DNA of 52,216 nt from Mycobacterium paraense (GCF_002101815.1 NZ_LQPM01000050.1:1-52216), one strand, 5' to 3'; shown: positions 17,011 through 25,804, numbered from the stretch's first letter. Notes: generated by a model not told the origin, from the sequence alone. Made by a program: numbers and translations.

Positions 17011-18230
17011 ACGGCACGGTCAGACAGCCGGCCGGCGGGCTGGGGGGAAACCCCTCGCCCGCCGGTGCCGCATCATCGGTCAATGCGGCGTCATCGGTTG
17101 ATTCGGCGGTGTCGGTCGTGCTGGCGGGCGGCGGCACGGCCGGCCACGTCGAGCCCGCGATGGCCGTCGCCGACGCGCTCAGCGCGCTGGATCCCCAGGT
17201 CCGCATCACCGCGCTGGGCACCCGGCGCGGGCTGGAGACCCGGCTGGTGCCCGAGCGCGGTTATCACCTCGAGCTGATCACGCCGGTGCCGCTGCCCCGC
17301 AAGCCCAGCGGTGACCTAGCGCGGCTGCCACCGAGGGTGTGGCGCGCGGTCCGGGAGACCCGCGCGGTGCTCGACGCCGTCGACGCCGACGTGGTGATCG
17401 GTTTCGGGGGCTACGTGGCCGTGCCGGCGTACCTGGCCGCGCGCGGCGGGCTCGGCCGCAGGCGCCGCGTGCCGGTGTTGATCCACGAGGCCAACGCCCG
17501 CGCCGGGCTGGCCAACCGCGTCGGCGCCCGCAGCGCCGACCGGGTGCTCTCGGCGGTGCCGGATTGCGGCCTGCGGCGCGCCGAGGTGGTCGGCGTGCCG
17601 ATCCGGGCGACGCTCACCGCGCTCGACCGCGCGGCCTTGCGCGCCGAGGCGCGCCGGCACTTCGGTTTCGCCGATGACGCGCGGGTGCTGCTGGTCTTCG
17701 GCGGCTCGCAGGGCGCCGTCTCGCTCAACCGGGCCGTCTCCGGGGCGGCCGCCGACCTGGCCGCCGCGGGTGTGAGCGTGCTGCACGCGCACGGACCCAA
17801 GAACACCCTCGACCTGCGCGAGCCCGGCCCCGGCGACCCGCCCTACGTGGCGGTGCCCTACCTGGACCGGATGGACCTGGCCTACGCCGCCGCCGACCTG
17901 GCGATCTGCCGGTCCGGGGCGATGACGGTCGCCGAGGTCTCGGCCGTCGGCCTGCCGGCGATCTACGTGCCGCTGCCGATCGGCAACGGCGAGCAGCGGC
18001 TCAACGCGTTGCCGGTTGTCAACGCCGGCGGCGGCATGATCGTCTCCGACGCGGCCCTGACCCCGGCCCTGGTCGCCCGCGAGGTGGCCGGCCTGCTCAC
18101 CGATCCGCCGCGGCTGGCGGCGATGACGGCCGCCGCCGCCCGGGTAGGCCACCCGGACGCGGCGCGTCAGGTGGCCCAGGCGGCGCTGGACATCGCGCGG
18201 CGGGCTCGGGTCGGCGGGAGAAACCCGTGA
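17007..18230 (+). CDS. murG: Lipid II-forming GlcNAc transferase MurG
   Basis: This peripheral GT28 glycosyltransferase converts lipid I to lipid II on the inner face of the membrane. It has 407 residues from GTG 17007, which overlaps the ftsW stop. An N-terminal Ala/Ser-rich extension of about 35 residues precedes the glycine loop GGGTAGHVEP (from residue 41). Family motifs include GFGGYVAVPAYLAA, HEANARAGLANRVG, VFGGSQGA, and the UDP-GlcNAc-binding CRSGAMTVAEVSAVGLPAIYVPLP with GNGEQRLNA. The stop overlaps the murC GTG. Confidence 0.96.
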   Translation: MNGTVRQPAGGLGGNPSPAGAASSVNAASSVDSAVSVVLAGGGTAGHVEPAMAVADALSALDPQVRITALGTRRGLETRLVPERGYHLELITPVPLPRKPSGDLARLPPRVWRAVRETRAVLDAVDADVVIGFGGYVAVPAYLAARGGLGRRRRVPVLIHEANARAGLANRVGARSADRVLSAVPDCGLRRAEVVGVPIRATLTALDRAALRAEARRHFGFADDARVLLVFGGSQGAVSLNRAVSGAAADLAAAGVSVLHAHGPKNTLDLREPGPGDPPYVAVPYLDRMDLAYAAADLAICRSGAMTVAEVSAVGLPAIYVPLPIGNGEQRLNALPVVNAGGGMIVSDAALTPALVAREVAGLLTDPPRLAAMTAAAARVGHPDAARQVAQAALDIARRARVGGRNP

Positions 18231-19699
18231 CCGGCGAGCAGTCGCCGCCCGAGCTGCCCCCCGAGCTGCGAAGGGTGCACATGGTCGGCATCGGCGGGGC
18301 CGGCATGTCGGGCATCGCCCGCATCCTGCTGGACCGCGGCGCCCTGGTGTCGGGGTCCGACGCGAAGGAGTCGCGCGGCGTGCACGCGTTGCGGGCCCGG
18401 GGCGCCTCGATCCGCATCGGCCACGACGCGTCCTCGCTCGACCTGTTGCCGGGCGGCCCCACCGCGGTCATCACCACGCACGCCGCCATCCCGAAGACCA
18501 ACCCCGAGCTCGTCGAGGCCCGCCGGCGCGGCATCCCGGTGATCCTGCGCCCGGCGGTGCTGGCCAGGCTGATGGACGGGCGCACCACGCTGATGGTCAC
18601 CGGCACGCACGGCAAGACGACGACGACGTCGATGCTGATCGTGGCGCTGCAGCACTGCGGCCGCGACCCGTCGTTCGCGGTCGGCGGCGAGATGGGGGAG
18701 GCCGGCACCAACGCGCATCACGGCAGCGGTGACTGCTTCGTGGCCGAGGCCGACGAAAGCGACGGCTCCCTGCTGGAGTACACGCCCAACGTCGCCGTGG
18801 TCACCAACATCGAGACCGATCATCTGGACTTCTACGGCAGCGCCGACGCCTACGTCCGGGTGTTCGACGCCTTCGTGGAGCGGCTGGCCCCGGGCGGATC
18901 GCTGGTGGTGTGCGTCGACGACCCGGGCGCGGCCGCGCTGGCGGAACGCACCGCCGAGCTGGGAATCCGGGTGCTGCGCTACGGCTCCGACCCGGGCGAA
19001 GACCAGGCCGCCACCCTGCTGTCGTGGGAGCAGCAGGGCATCGAGGCGGTCGCGCACATTCAGCTGGCGGGCGAGCCGCATCCCCGCGTGATGCGGCTGT
19101 CGGTGCCCGGGCGGCACATGGCGCTCAACGCGCTGGGCGCGCTGCTGGCCGCGATCGAGATCGGCGCCCCGGTGGACGCGGTGCTCGACGGGCTGGCCGG
19201 TTTCGAGGGGGTCCGCCGGCGGTTCGAACTGGTGGGCAACTCCGGGTCGGTGCGGGTCTTCGACGACTACGCCCACCATCCCACCGAGATCAGCGCCACG
19301 CTGGCCGCGGTCCGCACGGTCCTCGAGCAGAGCGGCGGCGGCCGCAGCCTGGTGGTGTTTCAGCCCCACTTATATTCGCGCACAAAGGAATTCGCGGCGG
19401 AATTCGGTCGCGCCCTCGACGCCGCCGACGAGGTCTTCGTCCTCGACGTCTACGGTGCCCGCGAACAACCGCTCACCGGCGTCAGCGGGGCCAGCGTCGC
19501 CGAGCACGTCAGCGTGCCGGTGCGCTACCTGCCGGATCTGTCCACGGTCGCCGAGCAGGTCGCCGCGGCCGCGGGCCCCGGCGACGTCGTCGTCACGATG
19601 GGCGCGGGCGACGTGACCCTGCTCGGCCCCGAGATCGTGACCGCGCTGCGGGTGCGGGCCAACCGCAGCGCGCCGGGCCGGCCGGGGGTGCTGCAATGA
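18227..19699 (+). CDS. murC: UDP-MurNAc:L-alanine ligase MurC
   Basis: This enzyme catalyses the first Mur ligase step, adding L-Ala to UDP-MurNAc. The 490-residue protein has the N-terminal motif HMVGIGGAGMSGIARILLDRG, the ATP loop GTHGKTTTT with its lysine at 130, EADESDGSLL, NIETDHLDFYG, and RVFDDYAHHPTEISATLAA in the C-terminal domain. MurC is placed late in the cluster, next to ftsQ, as in other actinobacteria. The stop overlaps the ftsQ ATG (ATGA). Confidence 0.96.
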   Translation: MTGEQSPPELPPELRRVHMVGIGGAGMSGIARILLDRGALVSGSDAKESRGVHALRARGASIRIGHDASSLDLLPGGPTAVITTHAAIPKTNPELVEARRRGIPVILRPAVLARLMDGRTTLMVTGTHGKTTTTSMLIVALQHCGRDPSFAVGGEMGEAGTNAHHGSGDCFVAEADESDGSLLEYTPNVAVVTNIETDHLDFYGSADAYVRVFDAFVERLAPGGSLVVCVDDPGAAALAERTAELGIRVLRYGSDPGEDQAATLLSWEQQGIEAVAHIQLAGEPHPRVMRLSVPGRHMALNALGALLAAIEIGAPVDAVLDGLAGFEGVRRRFELVGNSGSVRVFDDYAHHPTEISATLAAVRTVLEQSGGGRSLVVFQPHLYSRTKEFAAEFGRALDAADEVFVLDVYGAREQPLTGVSGASVAEHVSVPVRYLPDLSTVAEQVAAAAGPGDVVVTMGAGDVTLLGPEIVTALRVRANRSAPGRPGVLQ

Positions 19700-20628
19700 C
19701 CGAGCCGGACCGGCCCACCCCGGCCGACGACCCCGAGCGCGCCGACGGCGTGATCACCGAACCGATCGCGACGGGCGCCGGCGACGACACTGCGCCGGCC
19801 GAGGAGACCGAGTTCGAGGGGCCACGCCGCAGGGCCCGCCGCGAGCGGGCCGAGCGCCGCGCCGCGCAGGACCGCGCCCGGGCCATCGAGGAAGCCCGCC
19901 GCGAGGCCAAGCGCCGGGCCAGCGGGCGCATCGTCAACCAGCCCAAACCCGCCGCGCGGGGCGTCGTCCGCGGCCTGAAAATGCTGCTGGGCAGCGTCAT
20001 CGTGGCCATCGTCGGGGTCGGCCTCGGGCTCATCCTCTACTTCACGCCGGCGATGTCGGCGCGCAACATCGTCGTCACCGGGATCGGAACGGTGACGCGC
20101 GAGGAGGTCCTCGACGCCGCGCGGGTGCGCCCCGGCACACCGCTGCTGCAGATCAACACCAACCAGGTCGCCGAGCGCGTGGCCGCCATCCGGCGGGTGG
20201 CCAGCGCCCGGGTGCAGCGCCAGTACCCGTCGGCGCTGCGCATCACCATCGTCGAGCGAGTCCCGTTGGTGGTCAAGGACTTTCCGGACGGCCCGCACCT
20301 GTTCGACCGCGACGGTGTGGACTTCGCGACGGGCCCGCCGCCGCCGGCGCTGCCCTACATCGACGTGGCCAACCCCGGGCCGAACGACCCGACGACCAAG
20401 GCCGCGCTGCAGGTGCTGATCGCGCTGCGGCCCGAGGTCGCCGGCCAGGTGGGCCGCATCGCGGCCCCGTCGGTGGCGTCGATCACGCTGACGCTCAATG
20501 ACGGCCGGGTGGTGATCTGGGGGACCACCGACCGCACCGAGGAGAAGGCCGAGAAGCTGGCCGCGCTGCTGACGCAGCCCGGCAAGACCTACGACGTGTC
20601 CAGCCCCGACCTGCCGACCGTCAAGTAG
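19696..20628 (+). CDS. ftsQ: Cell division protein FtsQ
   Basis: This is a bitopic divisome protein of 310 residues. A long acidic-then-basic cytoplasmic region (about 100 residues, ending GRIVNQPKPAARG) precedes one membrane helix (MLLGSVIVAIVGVGLGLILYF). The extracytoplasmic part starts with a POTRA domain (ARNIVVTGIGTVTREEVLDAARV...RQYPSALRITIVERVPLVV), followed by the FtsQ beta domain. FtsQ recruits FtsL, PbpB and FtsW. A 15-base hairpin without a T run (GCGACG-GCC-CGTCGC, 20631-20645) follows the stop. The next gene, ftsZ, has its own promoter region. Confidence 0.94.
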   Translation: MTEPDRPTPADDPERADGVITEPIATGAGDDTAPAEETEFEGPRRRARRERAERRAAQDRARAIEEARREAKRRASGRIVNQPKPAARGVVRGLKMLLGSVIVAIVGVGLGLILYFTPAMSARNIVVTGIGTVTREEVLDAARVRPGTPLLQINTNQVAERVAAIRRVASARVQRQYPSALRITIVERVPLVVKDFPDGPHLFDRDGVDFATGPPPPALPYIDVANPGPNDPTTKAALQVLIALRPEVAGQVGRIAAPSVASITLTLNDGRVVIWGTTDRTEEKAEKLAALLTQPGKTYDVSSPDLPTVK

Positions 20629-20740
20629 CCGCGACGGCCCGTCGCGCCGGCGCGCAGGAAAAAATTTGCGTGCCGCGCGTCGGCGCGCCTGCGGGATAAG
20701 CGCGCGTGCTACCCATACCGTTCTGTTTGCGCGGAACTAC

Positions 20741-20764
20741 TTGACATAACTCTAACTCTATGGT
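20741..20764 (+). promoter_or_regulatory. Candidate ftsZ promoter
   Basis: The ftsQ-ftsZ gap holds an AT-richer block with a perfect -35 hexamer TTGACA (20741-20746), a tandem TAACTC direct repeat (from 20747) and a TANNNT-type -10, TATGGT (20759-20764). The 12-bp spacing between -35 and -10 is shorter than usual. Mycobacterial -35 elements are often dispensable, and several ftsZ promoters are known in M. tuberculosis, so more than one start may be used. The leader would be about 50 nt. Confidence 0.45.
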
Positions 20765-20822
20765 TGAGGTTGAGGGTTTGCCAGGCCGACACACCGAGTC
20801 CCACCAGGGAGGAAGACGAATG

Positions 20823-21974
20823 ATGACCCCCCCGCACAACTACTTGGCCGTCATCAAGGTTGTGGGTATCGGTGGCGGCGGCGTCAACGCCGTCAACCGG
20901 ATGATCGAACAAGGCCTCAAGGGCGTGGAGTTCATCGCGATCAACACCGACGCGCAAGCGCTGTTGATGAGCGACGCCGACGTCAAGCTCGACGTCGGGC
21001 GCGACTCCACCCGCGGGCTGGGCGCCGGGGCCGACCCCGAGGTCGGGCGCCGGGCCGCCGAGGACGCCAAGGACGAGATCGAAGAGCTGCTGCGCGGCGC
21101 CGACATGGTCTTCGTCACCGCCGGCGAGGGCGGCGGCACCGGCACCGGCGGGGCGCCCGTCGTCGCCAGCATCGCCCGCAAGCTGGGCGCGCTGACCGTC
21201 GGCGTCGTCACCCGGCCGTTCTCCTTCGAGGGCAAGCGGCGCGGCAACCAGGCCGAAAGCGGCATCGCCGCGCTGCGGGAGAGCTGCGACACGCTCATCG
21301 TCATCCCCAACGACCGGCTGCTGCAGATGGGCGACGCCGCGGTATCCCTGATGGACGCGTTCCGCAGCGCCGACGAGGTGCTGCTCAACGGCGTGCAGGG
21401 CATCACCGACCTGATCACCACCCCGGGCCTGATCAACGTCGACTTCGCCGACGTCAAGGGCATCATGTCCGGCGCCGGCACCGCGCTGATGGGCATCGGG
21501 TCGGCGCGCGGCGAGGGCCGGTCGCTCAAGGCCGCCGAGATCGCCATCAACTCGCCGCTGCTGGAGGCGTCGATGGAGGGCGCCCAGGGGGTGCTGATGT
21601 CGATCGCCGGCGGCAGCGACCTGGGCCTGTTCGAGATCAACGAGGCGGCCTCGCTGGTGCAGGACGCCGCCCACCAGGACGCCAACATCATCTTCGGCAC
21701 CGTGATCGACGACTCGCTGGGCGACGAGGTGCGCGTCACCGTCATCGCCGCCGGCTTCGAGGCCAGCGGACCCGGGCGCAAGCCGGTCACCGGCGCCGGC
21801 GCCGGCGACAAGGGCGGCGCCCACCGCATCGAGGCGGCGAAGGCCGGCAAGCTCAGCTCCACGCTGTTCGAGCCCGTCGACGCGGTCAGCGTCCCCGTCC
21901 ACACCAACGGTTCGACGCTGAATATCGGCGGCGACGACGACGATGTCGACGTGCCGCCCTTCATGCGCCGCTGA
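20823..21974 (+). CDS. ftsZ: Cell division GTPase FtsZ
   Basis: This tubulin-like GTPase forms the Z ring. The 383-residue protein reads MTPPHNYLAVIKVVGIGGGG at the start. The tubulin signature GGGTGTGGAPV lies at about residues 102-112, followed by RPFSFEGKRR and the synergy-loop region (NVDFADVKGIMSGAG). The C-terminal tail ends DDDDVDVPPFMRR, the conserved peptide that binds partners such as SepF and FtsW. ATG 20823 matches the family start; ATG 20820 is one codon earlier. The AGGGAGGA site is at 20806-20813. It begins a sub-cluster (ftsZ-pgeF-yggS-sepF). Confidence 0.97.
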   Translation: MTPPHNYLAVIKVVGIGGGGVNAVNRMIEQGLKGVEFIAINTDAQALLMSDADVKLDVGRDSTRGLGAGADPEVGRRAAEDAKDEIEELLRGADMVFVTAGEGGGTGTGGAPVVASIARKLGALTVGVVTRPFSFEGKRRGNQAESGIAALRESCDTLIVIPNDRLLQMGDAAVSLMDAFRSADEVLLNGVQGITDLITTPGLINVDFADVKGIMSGAGTALMGIGSARGEGRSLKAAEIAINSPLLEASMEGAQGVLMSIAGGSDLGLFEINEAASLVQDAAHQDANIIFGTVIDDSLGDEVRVTVIAAGFEASGPGRKPVTGAGAGDKGGAHRIEAAKAGKLSSTLFEPVDAVSVPVHTNGSTLNIGGDDDDVDVPPFMRR

Positions 21975-22020
21975 GGGTCTCAATTTGCTTGCCCGTGCGC
22001 GACAAACCGGCCGCGGCCGG

Positions 22021-22773
22021 ATGGCGCTGCCCGCTGGCGGCCGGGGGGCTTCGGATACTGGTGGTGTGAGCGTTCGCATCCGGCGGGTGACGACCACCCG
22101 CGCGGGCGGTGTCTCGGCGCCCCCGTTCGACACCTTCAACCTCGGCGACCACGTCGGCGACGACCCGGCCGCGGTGGCCGCAAACCGCAAGAGGCTGGCC
22201 GCCGCCCTGGGACTGGGCGCCCACCGGATCGTGTGGATGAACCAGGTGCACGGTGATCGGGTCGAGGCGGTCGACGGCCCGCGCGATGCCGCCGTCGACG
22301 AAACCGATGCGTTGGTGACCGGGACGGCGCGCCTGGCGCTGGCGGTGGTCACCGCCGACTGCGTGCCGGTATTGCTGGCCGACGCGCGCGCCGGCGTGAT
22401 CGCCGCGGCGCACGCCGGCCGCGTCGGCGCGCAGCGGGGCGTGGTGACGCGCGCCGTCGAGGCGATGGTGGCGCGCGGCGCGCAGCCCGCCGACATCTCG
22501 GCGCTGCTCGGCCCGGCGGTCAGCGGCCGCAACTACGAGGTGCCCGCCGCGATGGCCGACGAGGTCGAGGCGGCGCTGCCGGGCAGCCGCACCACCACCG
22601 CGGCCGGCACCCCCGGACTCGACCTGCGCGCCGGAATCGCTTGCCAGCTCCGTGATTTGGGCGTCACGGCGATCGACATCGACCCGCGCTGCACGGTGGA
22701 CGACCCGGCGCTGTTCAGTCATCGCCGGGACGCGCCGACCGGGCGGCTGGCCTCGCTGATCTGGATGGAGTGA
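22021..22773 (+). CDS. pgeF: Peptidoglycan editing factor / purine nucleoside phosphorylase-like protein (YfiH/PgeF, Rv2149c type)
   Basis: This DUF152/multicopper-laccase-fold protein of about 250 residues belongs to a family shown to act on purine nucleosides and, in E. coli, to limit misincorporation of L-Ser in peptidoglycan precursors. Conserved features are TTTRAGGVSAPPFDTFNLGDHVGDD, WMNQVHGDRV, the VVTADCVPVLLAD metal-site cysteine and AAAHAGRVGAQRGV, ending with DPRCTVDDPALFSHRRDAPTGR. The start is uncertain: ATG 22021 gives the length I recall for the homologue, while GTG 22066 would begin at VSVRIRRVTTT. It follows ftsZ closely. Confidence 0.85.
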   Translation: MALPAGGRGASDTGGVSVRIRRVTTTRAGGVSAPPFDTFNLGDHVGDDPAAVAANRKRLAAALGLGAHRIVWMNQVHGDRVEAVDGPRDAAVDETDALVTGTARLALAVVTADCVPVLLADARAGVIAAAHAGRVGAQRGVVTRAVEAMVARGAQPADISALLGPAVSGRNYEVPAAMADEVEAALPGSRTTTAAGTPGLDLRAGIACQLRDLGVTAIDIDPRCTVDDPALFSHRRDAPTGRLASLIWME

Positions 22774-22777
22774 CGCC

Positions 22778-23560
22778 ATGGCGGGGGAGGTGCTGGCGCA
22801 CGAGCATGGCGACCGCGAATCCGAATTGACGCATGCGTTGGCCGCCGTGCGATCGCGACTTGCGGCGGCCGCGGAAGCGGCGGGTCGCAATGTGAGCGAA
22901 ATTGAACTGCTCCCAATTACCAAATTCTTTCCAGCAACCGATGTTGCGATTTTGTCTCGATTGGGTTGTCGGTGCGTTGGCGAATCTCGCGATCAGGAAG
23001 CCACGCCGAAGGCCGCCGAAGTCGCCCGGTTGGCGGCGAGTTCGGGGCGCGACGACTTGCGGAATATGCACTGGCACATGGTGGGCCGCATTCAACGGAA
23101 CAAGGCGCGGTCGCTGGCGCGGTGGGCGCACACCGCCCACTCGGTCGACAGCACCCGCCTGGTCGGCGCGCTCGACCGGGCGGTGTCGGCGGCGCTGGCC
23201 GACGGGCGCCGGCAGGAGCCGCTGCGCGTCTATGTCGAGATCAGCCTGGACGGCGACGTGTCGCGCGGCGGCGTCGACATCACCGCGGACGGCGCCGTCG
23301 ACGAGGTGTGCGCGCAGGTCGAGGACGCCCCGGGCCTGACGCTGCTGGGGCTGATGGGCATCCCGCCGCTGGACTGGGACCCCGCGCGGGCTTTCGACCT
23401 GCTGCGATCCGAGCACCGCCGGGTGCTGGATTCGCACCCGAACGCGCGGGGACTGTCCGCCGGCATGTCCAACGACTTCGAAACAGCCGTCAAACATGGT
23501 TCGACATGTGTGCGTGTCGGTACCGCGCTATTGGGTCCGAGGCGGCTACCGTCACCGTGA
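22778..23560 (+). CDS. PLP-binding homeostasis protein YggS family (Rv2148c type)
   Basis: This 260-residue protein is of the YggS/PLPBP family: a single TIM-barrel domain that holds pyridoxal phosphate and controls vitamin B6 and amino-acid homeostasis without a known enzymatic reaction. The PLP lysine is expected in LLPITKFFPATDV. MHWHMVGRIQRNKAR and GLMGIPPLDWD match the family, and GLSAGMSNDFETAVKHGSTCVRVGTALLG is the typical phosphate-binding C-terminus. The start ATG 22778 is 4 bp after the previous stop. Bases of about 22880-22990, which include the lysine motif, are markedly AT-richer than the rest. Confidence 0.9.
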   Translation: MAGEVLAHEHGDRESELTHALAAVRSRLAAAAEAAGRNVSEIELLPITKFFPATDVAILSRLGCRCVGESRDQEATPKAAEVARLAASSGRDDLRNMHWHMVGRIQRNKARSLARWAHTAHSVDSTRLVGALDRAVSAALADGRRQEPLRVYVEISLDGDVSRGGVDITADGAVDEVCAQVEDAPGLTLLGLMGIPPLDWDPARAFDLLRSEHRRVLDSHPNARGLSAGMSNDFETAVKHGSTCVRVGTALLGPRRLPSP

Positions 23561-23626
23561 GTAGTCACTGTAGTCACACCTTCATCACAGACACCAATAC
23601 TCCCAGGGGCTAGAAGGGTTTACGCG

Positions 23627-24283
23627 ATGAGCACACTGCACAAAGTCAAGGCCTACTTCGGTATGGCTCCGATGGAGGACTACGACGACGAGTACTACGA
23701 CGACCGGGCTCCCTCCCGGGGCTTCCCGCGGCCCCGGTTCGACGACGGCTACGGCCGCTACGAGGGCCGGTTCGAAGGGCGCGAATACGAAGACCCGCGC
23801 GGCGAGCCGGCCGACTACCCGCCGACCGGCGGCTACCGCGGCGGCTACGCCGACGAGGGCCGCTACGGCCCCGTGCATCCGCGCGAGTTCGAACGGCCCG
23901 AGATGAGCCGCCCGCGCCTCGGTTCGTGGTTGCGCAATTCCACCCGCGGCGCGCTCGCGATGGACCCGCGCCGGATGGCGATGCTGTTCGAAGAGGGCAG
24001 CCCGCTGTCGAAGATCACCACGCTGCGGCCCAAGGACTACAGCGAGGCGCGCACCATCGGCGAGCGGTTCCGCGACGGCACGCCGGTGATCATGGACCTG
24101 GTGTCGATGGACAACGCCGACGCCAAGCGGCTGGTCGACTTCGCCGCCGGCCTGGCCTTCGCCCTGCGGGGGTCGTTCGACAAGGTCGCGACCAAGGTGT
24201 TCCTGCTGTCGCCCGCCGACGTCGACGTCTCCCCGGAGGAGCGTCGCCGGATCGCCGAGACCGGCTTCTACGCCTACCAGTAG
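23627..24283 (+). CDS. sepF: Cell division protein SepF
   Basis: This FtsZ membrane tether has 218 residues. The N-terminal amphipathic helix MSTLHKVKAYFGM binds the membrane. A long disordered linker rich in Asp, Tyr, Arg and Gly follows (DDYDDEYYDD, RGGYADEGRYG). The C-terminal SepF core (about residues 120-218) contains TLRPKDYSEARTIGERFRDGTPVIMDL and FAAGLAFALRGSFDKVATKVFLLSP. It dimerises and binds the FtsZ C-terminal tail. In mycobacteria SepF is the main FtsZ anchor, since FtsA is absent. It lies in the ftsZ sub-cluster. Confidence 0.96.
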   Translation: MSTLHKVKAYFGMAPMEDYDDEYYDDRAPSRGFPRPRFDDGYGRYEGRFEGREYEDPRGEPADYPPTGGYRGGYADEGRYGPVHPREFERPEMSRPRLGSWLRNSTRGALAMDPRRMAMLFEEGSPLSKITTLRPKDYSEARTIGERFRDGTPVIMDLVSMDNADAKRLVDFAAGLAFALRGSFDKVATKVFLLSPADVDVSPEERRRIAETGFYAYQ

Positions 24284-24404
24284 ACGCACCCGTTCCGCCG
24301 CTCAGCGGGGTCGGCGCACGTGAGATGTGTGCCCGCACCCGAGAATCGGTACGCTGGCGCCTGACATTCGGGTCATCTCATCGGTAAGGTCGGGGCTCCA
24401 GTTG

Positions 24405-24692
24405 GTGCTGTTTTTTCAGATCCTTGGGTTTGCGCTGTTCATCTTCTGGCTGCTGCTCATCGCCCGGGTCGTCGTCGAGTTCATCCGCTCGTTCAGCCGT
24501 GACTGGCATCCCACCGGCCTCACCGTGGTGATCCTCGAGATCATCATGTCGATCACCGACCCGCCGGTGAAACTGCTGCGGCGACTGATCCCGCAGCTCA
24601 CCATCGGGGCCGTGCGCTTCGACCTGTCGATCATGGTGCTGCTGCTGGTCGCGTTCATCGGCATGCAACTGGCGTTCGGCGCCGCCGCGTGA
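24405..24692 (+). CDS. YggT-family membrane protein (Rv2146c type)
   Basis: This 95-residue protein has two membrane segments: VLFFQILGFALFIFWLLLIARVVVEF and LSIMVLLLVAFIGMQLAFG. The YggT signature between them reads VILEIIMSITDPPVKLLRRLIPQLTIG. YggT proteins sit between sepF and the wag31/divIVA gene in many Gram-positives; their molecular role is unsettled. GTG 24405 is preferred, with TTG 24402 one codon earlier. TACGCT (24350-24355) upstream is a possible -10. Confidence 0.9.
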   Translation: MLFFQILGFALFIFWLLLIARVVVEFIRSFSRDWHPTGLTVVILEIIMSITDPPVKLLRRLIPQLTIGAVRFDLSIMVLLLVAFIGMQLAFGAAA

Positions 24693-24742
24693 GCCACGCC
24701 GCGTGCACCGCGGCCGGGGCGCGGAGTCGGTTCGGCCACGTT

Positions 24743-24838
24743 TTAGTGTCGGTTCGGCCGCCGCAATTTAAAAATTTTAAGGGTTTGGATTTTATTGGTC
24801 TTAGTGTGTGAAATTGGGTCTTATTTATTGGGCAATCG
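24743..24838. other. AT-rich island upstream of wag31
   Basis: About 95 bp between yggT and wag31 is strikingly AT-rich in an otherwise very GC-rich region, including the near-palindrome TTAAAAATTTTAA (24768-24780) and long T-rich stretches. No gene is present. It probably acts as a curved or easily melted upstream promoter element, or as a binding site for an AT-hook or nucleoid protein (Lsr2, EspR). Confidence 0.7.
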
Positions 24839-24875
24839 GCTAGCGCCGAGTCTGGTGTGACAGGATGGACGGCAG

Positions 24876-24906
24876 TTGCACGACGGCAACCACTCCGTTC
24901 TACACT
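24876..24906 (+). promoter_or_regulatory. Candidate wag31 promoter
   Basis: TTGCAC (24876-24881) and TACACT (24901-24906) are good SigA-type -35 and -10 hexamers separated by 19 bp. They lie about 40 bp before the wag31 start and just downstream of the AT-rich island. A ribosome binding site GAGGGGA is at 24931-24937. Confidence 0.6.
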
Positions 24907-24943
24907 TTCCAGATCGTTTGACAGGAACTCGAGGGGACGAACA

Positions 24944-25759
24944 ATGCCGCTTACACCAGCCGACGTCCACAATGTGGCGTTCAGTAAGCCGCCGATCGGC
25001 AAGCGCGGTTACAACGAAGACGAGGTCGACGCCTTTCTCGACCTGGTGGAAAACGAGCTGACGCGGCTCATCGAGGAGAACTCCGATCTGCGTCAGCGGA
25101 TCGAGGAGCTGGACCGCGAGCTGGCCGCCGGTGGGGGCGGCGGCGCCGCTCAGCCCACCCAGGCGATCCCGACCTTCGAGCGCGAGCCCGAGCCCGAGCC
25201 CGTCAAGCCCGCACCGGTGGCGGCCCCCGCGCCCGCGGCGCCGGCAGCGTCGCAGGGCACCAACGAGGAACAGGCCCTGAAGGCCGCACGGGTGCTGAGC
25301 CTGGCCCAGGACACCGCCGACCGGCTGACCAGCACCGCCAAGGCCGAGTCGGACAAGATGCTGGCCGACGCCCGCGCCAACGCGGAGCAAATCGTCAGCG
25401 AGGCCCGTCAGACCGCCGAGACCACGGTCACCGAGGCCCGCCAGCGCGCCGACGCGATGCTGGCCGACGCCCAGACCCGCTCGGAGACCCAGCTGCGCCA
25501 GGCGCAGGAGAAGGCCGACGCCCTGCAGGCCGACGCCGAACGCAAGCACTCCGAGATCATGGGAACCATCAACCAGCAACGCACCGTGCTGGAAGGCCGC
25601 CTCGAGCAGCTGCGCACCTTCGAACGCGAATACCGCACCCGGCTCAAGACCTACCTGGAATCCCAGCTGGAGGAACTCGGCCAGCGCGGGTCGGCGGCGC
25701 CCGTCGACTCCAGCGCCGACGCAGGCGGGTTCGACCAATTCAACCGGGGTAATAACTAG
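24944..25759 (+). CDS. wag31: Polar growth determinant Wag31 (DivIVA)
   Basis: This membrane-curvature-sensing coiled-coil scaffold organises polar cell-wall synthesis. It has 271 residues from ATG 24944 (MPLTPADVHNVAFSKPPIGKRGYNEDEVDAF), with the DivIVA N-terminal domain over about residues 1-60. A Gly/Pro/Ala linker follows, containing Thr72 in PTQAIP, the likely counterpart of the PknA/PknB phosphosite Thr73 of M. tuberculosis. A long coiled coil follows from about residue 105 (NEEQALKAARVLSLAQD onward), with repeated ADAMLADAQ/ARANAEQ heptads, to the FDQFNRGNN tail. The linker is longer than in the roughly 260-residue M. tuberculosis protein. It has its own promoter. Confidence 0.96.
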   Translation: MPLTPADVHNVAFSKPPIGKRGYNEDEVDAFLDLVENELTRLIEENSDLRQRIEELDRELAAGGGGGAAQPTQAIPTFEREPEPEPVKPAPVAAPAPAAPAASQGTNEEQALKAARVLSLAQDTADRLTSTAKAESDKMLADARANAEQIVSEARQTAETTVTEARQRADAMLADAQTRSETQLRQAQEKADALQADAERKHSEIMGTINQQRTVLEGRLEQLRTFEREYRTRLKTYLESQLEELGQRGSAAPVDSSADAGGFDQFNRGNN

Positions 25760-25769
25760 CCGGGCGATC

Positions 25770-25804
25770 GTGCCGGGGTGCTCGCCTAGGTTCAGGCTCG
25801 GCAC
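25770..25804 (+). terminator. Possible terminator hairpin after wag31
   Basis: GTGCCG (25770-25775) pairs with CGGCAC (25799-25804), and inside it GCCT (25784-25787) pairs with AGGC (25794-25797). No T run follows, so termination is uncertain. It is the only structured element in the wag31 downstream gap and may mark the end of the dcw cluster. Confidence 0.35.
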
